Shown in pieces: positions 58,476 to 64,000 of a stretch of DNA of 64,000 nucleotides. The notes beneath the pieces are model-generated. The model saw nothing but the letters and a program-made list of their open reading frames with translations, was not told the DNA's origin and did no database searches. How positions within the stretch are numbered: position 1 is the first letter of the stretch; each line of letters opens with the position of its first letter. Both the position numbers and the translations under genes were made by a program. This stretch comes from DASRWT01 sp963748485 (GTDB lineage Bacteria > Methylomirabilota > Methylomirabilia > Rokubacteriales > CSP1-6), in contig CAVVJF010000011.1 of NCBI GenBank assembly GCA_963748485.1, positions 124,001 to 188,000 of the forward strand. Direction: 5' to 3'.

Positions 58476-59468
58476 CTAATGCACGCCAAAGCGGCGGTCC
58501 ACCTCGGCCGCGATCTCCTCGATGCGGTGACGCAGCGTGTGCTCGCCCAGCGCGCGCTTGAGCGCGTTCTGGCCGATCTCGCGCGCCTCGTCGGGATGGG
58601 CGAGGTAGTAATCCAGGTGGCGCCGCAACTCGTAGAGGTCGCGGTATGTCACGATCTCGCGTCCCGGCACGAACAGCGCGGGCAGCTCGTCCTTGTGGTC
58701 GACCACCTGGCAGGCGCCGGCGGCGGCCAGCTCGAAGGCGCGCGTGTTCACGCCCACGATGTCGTTCATCGGATGATGGTGGTTCAGCGACAGGGTGGCG
58801 CCGGAGTAGATCGCGAGCTTGGCGCGCCCCCACACGGGCCCCCCCGCCACGAGGGCGCGCACCTCCGGCGCGGCCGCGCGCTCCCACCCCGCGCCCCACA
58901 GGCGCACGGGGTAGCCGGCGAGCTCGCGCACGAAGCGCTCGCGATACGGATAAGAGCTGCCCACGAAGGCAACAGTGCCCGCGAGCCCGCGGGCCTCCGC
59001 GGGGGTGGGCGTCACGGGATGATGCATCTCGGGCACGCAGTAGAGCGGGAGATAGTAGAGGTTCCGGAGCCCCACGCTCTCAAGACTCCGAAGGGCATAT
59101 CGCTCCTTGGTGAGGAAGAGGTCGTAGGCCTCGATGCACTCGAACGGGATCGTCCAGAGGGGGTTGTCGGGGAAGAGGTTCACGAACAGCGTATCCACCC
59201 GGGCCTTCACGCGGCGGATGACCCCCGGCGTGATGGGCCCGCCCTTGACCACGAGCACCACCGCCGGCCGCCAGTCGAGGCAGGCGCGCTCGAGCCGCCG
59301 CAGGATCCAGAGCTGATAGGCGGCCTTGGTGCCGCGATTCTTGTAGAGCGGGTTGTCGCGGCGGTACGCGAAGGTGCGGACCTCGTGGCCGAGCCCGCGC
59401 AGCTCGTCGCGGAGGTCCATCCCCATGTGCTCGGCGCGCTCGAAGGGCAGGACGATCAGCCAGCGCAT
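58476..59468 (-). CDS. CgeB-like glycosyltransferase
   Basis: 330-residue cytoplasmic protein of the CgeB/DUF3880-Glyco_trans_1_2 type. Domain 1: MRWLIVLPFERAEHMGMDLR, PAVVLVVKGGPITPGVIRRV, FVNLFPDNPLW. Domain 2: GTVAFVGSSYPYRERFVREL, LSLNHHHPMNDIVGVNTRAF (donor site), FELAAAGACQVVDHKDELP. The end has a helix typical of family 1 enzymes (LGEHTLRHRIEEIAAEVDRR). Probably modifies an envelope or secreted glycan; the acceptor is unknown. Divergent from the importer operon. Confidence 0.87.
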   Translation of the reverse strand: MRWLIVLPFERAEHMGMDLRDELRGLGHEVRTFAYRRDNPLYKNRGTKAAYQLWILRRLERACLDWRPAVVLVVKGGPITPGVIRRVKARVDTLFVNLFPDNPLWTIPFECIEAYDLFLTKERYALRSLESVGLRNLYYLPLYCVPEMHHPVTPTPAEARGLAGTVAFVGSSYPYRERFVRELAGYPVRLWGAGWERAAAPEVRALVAGGPVWGRAKLAIYSGATLSLNHHHPMNDIVGVNTRAFELAAAGACQVVDHKDELPALFVPGREIVTYRDLYELRRHLDYYLAHPDEAREIGQNALKRALGEHTLRHRIEEIAAEVDRRFGVH

Positions 59469-59493
59469 CGGCGCGAGCGTATCACAATCGGCA

Positions 59494-59522
59494 TTGACAG
59501 GCCCGGCGGCCGCGGCCACAAT
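59494..59522 (+). promoter_or_regulatory. sigma70-type promoter for the NMT1-type importer
   Basis: TTGACA (59494-59499), 17 bases, CACAAT (59517-59522). It leaves only about ten bases before ATG 59539 and rules out the ATG at 59521, which would lie in the -10 box. Confidence 0.5.
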
Positions 59523-59538
59523 GTGCCCGATCTTTCGC

Positions 59539-60297
59539 ATGCTTATCCGCCGCCATCTGCCGCCGATCCTGCTCTTCGCCGGCCTCATCGCCGCCTGGCA
59601 GCTTGCGGTGACGGTCTTCCGCATCCGCGAGTACTTGCTCCCCGGTCCGTGGGCGGTGCTCCGCGCCGCGCTGGACTTCCGTATCCCATGGTGGAGCCAC
59701 CTGTGGGTCACGAGCGCCGAGATCGTGGGCGCCTTTCTGCTCGCCGGCGCGGTTGGAGTCCTCCTCGGCACCGCCATCGCCTGGTCGCCGGCGGCGGCGG
59801 CGGCGCTCGTGCCCTTCCTCGTCTTCGTCAACACGCTGCCCAAGGTGGCGGTGGCGCCGCTCTTCCTGCTCTGGCTCGGCTATGGCATCTTCCCCAACAT
59901 GCTGATCGGCGCCCTTATCGGCTTCTTTCCCGTCGTCATCAACACCGCCGTGGGGCTGACGCAGGTGGACGCGGAGATGCTCGATCTCGGCCGCGTGTTC
60001 GGTGCGCCAAAGTGGAAGGTGTTCCTGACCATCCGCATCCCGAACGCGTTTCCGTACATCCTGAGCGCGCTCAAGATCACCGCGACCGCGGCGGTGGTGG
60101 GCGCCATCGTGGGGGAGTTCGTCGCCTCGCAGGCGGGGCTGGGCAGCGTGATCGTCGTGACCCAGACCAACCTCAACACCCCGGTAGCCTTTGCTGCGCT
60201 GATGTGGATCTCGGTGGTCGGTCTCGTCGTCTACGGCGCCGTCGATCTGGCCGCGCGCTGGCTCGCCCCCTGGGCCGACACGGGCAGCGCGTCGTGA
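59539..60297 (+). CDS. ABC transporter permease, SsuC/TauC/ThiX type
   Basis: 252-residue inner-membrane permease with about six helices. The EAA-like loop is FGAPKWKVFLTIRIPNAFPY, and VFVNTLPKVAVAPLFLLWLG and VVGAIVGEFVASQAGLGSVI are typical of the nitrate/sulfonate/taurine/HMP family. It is first in an operon of permease, binding protein and ATPase, a complete importer. The substrate class cannot be told from permease text. Confidence 0.92.
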   Translation: MLIRRHLPPILLFAGLIAAWQLAVTVFRIREYLLPGPWAVLRAALDFRIPWWSHLWVTSAEIVGAFLLAGAVGVLLGTAIAWSPAAAAALVPFLVFVNTLPKVAVAPLFLLWLGYGIFPNMLIGALIGFFPVVINTAVGLTQVDAEMLDLGRVFGAPKWKVFLTIRIPNAFPYILSALKITATAAVVGAIVGEFVASQAGLGSVIVVTQTNLNTPVAFAALMWISVVGLVVYGAVDLAARWLAPWADTGSAS

Positions 60298-60337
60298 ACG
60301 GCCGACGCTCGCACCCCATTTCAAGGAGGACCTCTCC

Positions 60338-61336
60338 ATGATTCGCCTCGCCCTCGCTCTCGTGCTCGCGCTGGGCCTCGCCGGCCCCGCCGGCGCCCAG
60401 GCCCCGCAGAAGGTCGTCTTCGCGCTGAACTGGTTCGCGGTGGGCGATCACGCCGCCTACTGGGTGGCGCTCGAGAAGGGCTACTACAAGGACAAGGGGC
60501 TCGACGTGGAGCTGCAGAACTCCAAGGGCTCCGGCGACTCCATCGCCAAGGTCGACACCGGGCGGGCGGACATCGGCCTCGCCGACGCCGCGGTGGTGAT
60601 CCCCCTCGTGGCCAAGGGCGCCAAGGTCAAAGTGGTGGGGGCGGTGTTCGACAACACGCCGCTCAATATCTGGACGCGCAAGGACACCGGGATCACCAAG
60701 CCCAAGGATCTCGAGGGCAAGACGCTGGCGGCGCCGCCGGGAGACGGACAGCGCCAGCTCTTCCCTGCCTTCGCCCGCATCAACGGCATCGACGAGAGCA
60801 AGGTGAAGTGGGTGAACATCGAGCCGGCCGCCAAGTTCGTGGCGCTGTCGGAGAAGCGCGCGGATGCGGTGCCCGACTACACCACCGGCCAGCCCTTCTG
60901 GGAGAAGGCCGTCGGCAAGGATAACCTCGTCCGCATGCCGTGGTATCAGCACGGCTTCGACACCTACTCCATGTCCATCATGGCGAGCGAGAAGACCATC
61001 AACGAGCGGCCGAAGGTGCTGAAGGACTTCCTCGAGGCCTCGTACCGGGGCTGGCGCGATGTGATGGAGAATCCCAAGGCCGCGCTGGCGATCTTCCAGA
61101 AGCGCGTGCCCGAGATCGACCTCACCCTCATCGAGCCCAACATGATGCTGGGCCTCGAGCTGATGAAGACCGACCGCTACGCCAAGAACGGGATCGGCTG
61201 GATGGACCGCGCCAAGATGTGCCGCACCGTCGAGCTCATCAACACCTACATGGACATGCCCCGCAAGGTGGGCTGCGACGAGGTGTTCACCAACTCGTTC
61301 CTCACCAAGATCGAGCCCCCCGCGAGCATGCGCTAG
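60338..61336 (+). CDS. ABC transporter substrate-binding protein, NMT1/THI5-like
   Basis: 332-residue periplasmic protein. Signal peptide about 1-22 (LALALVLALGLAGPAGAQ). The family start follows: VVFALNWFAVGDHAAYWVAL, EKGYYKDKGLDVELQNSKGS, and the ligand-site text GRADIGLADAAVVIPLVAKG. NMT1/THI5-like proteins bind pyrimidines (HMP, formyl-aminopyrimidine), riboflavin precursors or sulfonates. The ribosome binding site AAGGAGGACCTCTCC is ideal. Confidence 0.92.
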   Translation: MIRLALALVLALGLAGPAGAQAPQKVVFALNWFAVGDHAAYWVALEKGYYKDKGLDVELQNSKGSGDSIAKVDTGRADIGLADAAVVIPLVAKGAKVKVVGAVFDNTPLNIWTRKDTGITKPKDLEGKTLAAPPGDGQRQLFPAFARINGIDESKVKWVNIEPAAKFVALSEKRADAVPDYTTGQPFWEKAVGKDNLVRMPWYQHGFDTYSMSIMASEKTINERPKVLKDFLEASYRGWRDVMENPKAALAIFQKRVPEIDLTLIEPNMMLGLELMKTDRYAKNGIGWMDRAKMCRTVELINTYMDMPRKVGCDEVFTNSFLTKIEPPASMR

Positions 61337-61370
61337 GCGGCGATGTGGGCGGGGGGCCGCGGCCCGGGCC

Positions 61371-62174
61371 GTGCTGATCGAGCTGGACGGCGTCGGCATG
61401 ACCTATGCTTCGGCGAGCGGCTCCGTCGAGGCGCTGGACGGCATCAGCTTCGGTGTGGGGCGAGGCGAGCTGGTGGCGCTGGTGGGGCCGTCAGGATGCG
61501 GAAAATCAACCCTGCTCCGGGTAATCGCCGGGCTCCGGCCGCCCACCGCGGGCCGCGCGCGCGTGGAGGGCCGGGCCGTGCTCGCGCCGCTGCCCGCCGT
61601 CGGGATGGTGTTCCAGGCGCCGGTGCTGCTGCGCTGGCGCCGCCTGCTGGACAACGTGCTCCTCCCGGTGGACCTCGCCGGCCGGCGGCGCGCCGACTAC
61701 CGGGAGCGGGCCCGGGAGCTGCTCCGGACGACGGGCCTCGACGATTTCGCCGAGAAGTATCCGCGCGAGCTGTCCGGGGGCATGCAGCAACGGGCGTCGC
61801 TGTGTCGCGCGTTGATACTGGATCCGCCCATCCTCCTGATGGACGAGCCCTTCGGCGCGCTCGACGCCATGACCCGGGACGAGATGAACCTCGAGCTGCT
61901 GCGTGTCTGGGGCGAGACGGCGGAGCCGGCGGCGCGGCGGAAGACCGTGATGTTCGTGACCCATTCGATCCCCGAGGCGGTGTTCCTCGCCGATCGGGTG
62001 GTGGTGATGACGCCGCGGCCCGGCCGCGTCGCGCGCGTGTTCGACGTCCCGCTGCCGCGCCCCCGCACCATGGCCCAGCGCGCCGATCCCGCCTTCGGGC
62101 GGCTGGCGCTGGATATCTACGAGACGCTCATGTCTGGCGAGCCGCAGCCGCAGGCGAGGCGGGCGGATACATAA
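61371..62174 (+). CDS. ABC transporter ATP-binding protein, SsuB/TauB type
   Basis: 267-residue ATPase of the same importer. Walker A GPSGCGKST (residues 44-52), Q-loop MVFQAPVLLRWR, signature LSGGMQQRASLCRAL, Walker B LLMDEPFGALD and H-loop FVTHSIPEA are all present. Start GTG 61371. The VFQ.P.LL.WR text is typical of the nitrate/taurine-type ATPases. An amidase gene follows 48 bp downstream. Confidence 0.94.
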   Translation: MLIELDGVGMTYASASGSVEALDGISFGVGRGELVALVGPSGCGKSTLLRVIAGLRPPTAGRARVEGRAVLAPLPAVGMVFQAPVLLRWRRLLDNVLLPVDLAGRRRADYRERARELLRTTGLDDFAEKYPRELSGGMQQRASLCRALILDPPILLMDEPFGALDAMTRDEMNLELLRVWGETAEPAARRKTVMFVTHSIPEAVFLADRVVVMTPRPGRVARVFDVPLPRPRTMAQRADPAFGRLALDIYETLMSGEPQPQARRADT

Positions 62175-62222
62175 TGGGGTGCGAGCGGAGCGAGCCGCGT
62201 CGATCGCGCGTATAGTGCCCGT

Positions 62223-63683
62223 ATGCCCCAGATCCCCCGCGATCTCGCGTTCACCCCCGCCGTGGAGCTGGCGCGCCTCTACAGGCGCCGCGCCGTCTCG
62301 CCGCTCGAGGTCATGCAGGCGGTGCTCGCGCGCATCGATGCCGTGAATCCCCAGGTGAACGCATTCGTCACGCTCGCCCGCGACGAAGCGCTGCGCGAGG
62401 CGCGCCGGGCCACCGCCGGACTGCGCCGGGGCAAGGTCTTGTCGCCGCTCTTTGGGGTGCCCGTCGGCATCAAGGACGTGACGCAGACCAAGGGGTTGCT
62501 CACCACGTACGGCTCCACCCTCTTCAAGGACCACGTGCCGACGGCGGACGCCCTCGTGGTGGAGCGGCTCCGGGCCGCGGGCGCCATCGTGCTTGGGAAG
62601 ACCAACACCCCGGAATTCGCCTTCGGGCCCAACACCGTGAACGCCGTGTTCGGCGCCACCCGCAACCCGTGGAACCTCTCGCGCACCGCCGGCGGGTCCA
62701 GCGGAGGCTCGGCGGCGGCGCTGGCCACCGGGATGTGCCCCATCGCAGAAGGGACGGACCTCGGCGGGTCGCTGCGCGGCCCCGCTTCGCACTGCGGCGT
62801 GGTGGGTTTCCGGACCACCCCGGGGCTGATCCCGCGCTATCCGTCCGTCCTCGCCTGGGACACCTATTCAGTGGAGGGGCCGATGGCGCGGACGGTGGCG
62901 GATGCCGCCCTGATGCTCTCGGTGATGGCAGGGCCCGACGCGCGCTCGCCGATCTCCTATGCCGTGGACACGCGCGACTTCCTCCGGGCGGTGGTTGCGC
63001 GGCCGTCGGTGAAGGGGTGGCGCATCGCCTGGACTCCGGACCTGGGCGGGCTGGTGGCCATCGACCGGGAGGTGCGGGAGATGTTCGAGAGCGCGGTCGC
63101 CGGGCTGCGCGGCGCGGGCGCGCGCATGGCGCAGGCGTGTCCCGACATGACCGAGGTGCCCGAGATCGTGCGGCTGACCCGCGGGCTGCTGATGGTGGCC
63201 CGGCACGGGGACAAGCTGCCGCGCCACCGCGATGTGCTCCAGTCGGGCCTGGTCGAGAACACCGAGCAGGGGCTGGCGCTATCCGCGACGGACATCGCGC
63301 GCGGCGAGCTGCTGCGAACGACGCTCTGGAACCGCGTCCGCGAGTTCCTGGCGGGCCGCGACGTATGGATCACGCCGACCTCGGCGACGCCGCCCTTTCC
63401 CATCGAGCAGGCGCACGCGCAGGCCATCGATGGGCAGCCGGTGGGGAAGATGCTGCAGCGCTCGCTTCTGACCTACGCGTTCTCGGTCCTGGGGCTGCCC
63501 GGGATCTCGATTCCAGCCGGCTTCTCGGCGGACGGCCTCCCCATCGGCCTGCAGATCGTCGGCAAGCGGGGCGGAGAGACGGCGGTGCTCCGGGCGGCCG
63601 CGGCGTTCGAGGAGGTTCGGCCCTGGGCGGATCGGGTCCCGCCCGTGGCGCTCGACCCGTTGCCGGCGCGGAGCGCCGGCTAG
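62223..63683 (+). CDS. amidase (amidase signature family)
   Basis: 486-residue hydrolase. The Ser-cisSer-Lys triad regions are visible: lysine in GVPVGIKDVTQTKGL (about residue 84), and the glycine/serine-rich AGGSSGGSAAALATGMCPIA with the catalytic serines (about 159-185; DLGGSLRGPASHCG carries the nucleophile region). The end GLPGISIPAGFSADGLPIGL is typical of the family. Placed after the NMT1-type importer, it may hydrolyse an imported amide or degraded pyrimidine/thiamine product (inference). Confidence 0.92.
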   Translation: MPQIPRDLAFTPAVELARLYRRRAVSPLEVMQAVLARIDAVNPQVNAFVTLARDEALREARRATAGLRRGKVLSPLFGVPVGIKDVTQTKGLLTTYGSTLFKDHVPTADALVVERLRAAGAIVLGKTNTPEFAFGPNTVNAVFGATRNPWNLSRTAGGSSGGSAAALATGMCPIAEGTDLGGSLRGPASHCGVVGFRTTPGLIPRYPSVLAWDTYSVEGPMARTVADAALMLSVMAGPDARSPISYAVDTRDFLRAVVARPSVKGWRIAWTPDLGGLVAIDREVREMFESAVAGLRGAGARMAQACPDMTEVPEIVRLTRGLLMVARHGDKLPRHRDVLQSGLVENTEQGLALSATDIARGELLRTTLWNRVREFLAGRDVWITPTSATPPFPIEQAHAQAIDGQPVGKMLQRSLLTYAFSVLGLPGISIPAGFSADGLPIGLQIVGKRGGETAVLRAAAAFEEVRPWADRVPPVALDPLPARSAG

Positions 63684-63687
63684 CCCC

Positions 63688-64000
63688 TCAGCGGGACGGC
63701 GAGAAGACCCAGACGTTCTGACCGGCGCTGTTCACGTAGTAGAGGCGCCCGTCCCACTCGAAGAAGCGCTTCCACACCCCCTGCGCGACCGGCGCCGGGG
63801 GGTGGGCGTCGCCGGCGGGCACGTGGCGCGTCCATCGGCACTTGGCCTGAGTGGAGCGCCCGCAGTCGGCCGGATCGAGCACGTGAATGGCACCATGCTT
63901 GCCGTCCTCGGTCTTGCCCATTCCGAACAGGCGCCCGCCGTGGACGCGAAGCCCCACGCCCGACAGCCGCTCGATGCCGGTGTCGCCCTCGGTGGCGAGG
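63688..64000 (-). CDS. unidentified protein, C-terminal part (5' part outside window)
   Basis: The frame is open to the right edge, so only the last 103 or so residues are seen. Text such as GLRVHGGRLFGMGKTEDGKH, AIHVLDPADCGRSTQAKCRW and FFEWDGRLYYVNSAGQNVWV suggests a beta-propeller or surface-type protein with repeated short strands. Two cysteines could form a disulfide, which would suit an exported protein. No family is claimed. It meets the amidase gene tail to tail. Confidence 0.6.
   Translation of the reverse strand, partial: LATEGDTGIERLSGVGLRVHGGRLFGMGKTEDGKHGAIHVLDPADCGRSTQAKCRWTRHVPAGDAHPPAPVAQGVWKRFFEWDGRLYYVNSAGQNVWVFSPSR

Noticed and set aside
1..64000. tRNA, rRNA and CRISPR arrays; selA, selB, selD or tRNA-Sec
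   Set aside because: None recognised by eye. A short RNA could be missed, so absence of the selenium genes here says nothing about the genome.

Overview
The window is GC-rich (roughly 70% by eye) and densely coded. It comes from a Gram-negative (diderm) bacterium: a complete Tol-Pal system, Lgt, lipoprotein signal sequences, two MlaC-like proteins and Sec/Tat signal peptides are all present. The gene mix (many orphan ABC importers, FrdABCD, a split GcvPA/GcvPB, formate-THF ligase, selenoproteins, LSPEGRG-type palindromes) would suit an uncultured soil lineage such as Candidatus Rokubacteria/Methylomirabilota. That placement is inference; no rRNA or other phylogenetic marker is present. No tRNA, rRNA or CRISPR array was recognised.

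Layout. 1-7.5 kb: two carbohydrate-type ABC importers (binding protein plus two permeases each, neither with an ATPase), a GNAT protein and a Gfo/Idh/MocA oxidoreductase. 7.7-11.6 kb: an E. coli-like fumarate reductase operon frdABCD behind a good sigma70-type promoter, then a small Usp-like gene. 11.7-19.1 kb: GNAT acetyltransferase, NAD-dependent epimerase, and an operon of 2-hydroxyacid dehydrogenase, DUF1445 hydro-lyase, 5-oxoprolinase subunits PxpB/PxpC and a class III aminotransferase, then an aldo/keto reductase. 19.1-27.2 kb: glycine cleavage system (gcvT, gcvH, gcvPA, gcvPB), a lipoate ligase-like gene, NUDIX, leucyl aminopeptidase and a PHP phosphoesterase. 27.3-36.8 kb: small secreted protein, MlaC-like protein, hotdog proteins, MFS transporter, BFN nuclease, AAA ATPase, YbgC thioesterase, formate-THF ligase, a pair of inverted MITE-like repeats and a diguanylate cyclase. 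36.9-42.1 kb: ABC exporter with a GldG-like protein and a DUF4340 protein.

42.1-45.3 kb is the most notable segment. A His-rich secreted protein is followed by two adjacent, translationally coupled, exported redox proteins. In each, an in-frame UGA sits exactly where the catalytic cysteine belongs: a peroxiredoxin-like protein (Sec70) and a TlpA/thioredoxin-like protein with a U-x-x-C active site (Sec75/Cys78). Each UGA is followed by a strong stem-loop at a distance suited to a bacterial SECIS. A metallo-beta-lactamase-fold hydrolase and a diacylglycerol-kinase-like gene follow; the latter lacks a visible start codon and lies in the same frame as the hydrolase after a TAG.

45.3-49.1 kb: an IS110-family element, a short-chain dehydrogenase, a DUF502 membrane protein, an alpha/beta hydrolase and an anti-sigma-like protein. 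49.2-55 kb: tolQ-tolR-tolA-tolB-pal-cpoB from a near-consensus promoter, divergent from lgt. 55-64 kb: an RNase Z-like hydrolase, an orphan DNA methyltransferase, a second MlaC-like protein, threonine synthase, a CgeB-like glycosyltransferase, a nitrate/taurine-type ABC importer, an amidase and a partial gene at the right edge.

A caution on quality: at least ten genes are interrupted by single-base indels, nine of the indels within 21.5-24.9 kb. Most repair to a conserved protein by removing one base, and several lie in homopolymers. Consensus sequencing error is more likely than decay, but the genes are marked as interrupted because that is what the sequence shows. The two UGA genes are different in kind: no frame change occurs and the stop replaces a single catalytic residue.
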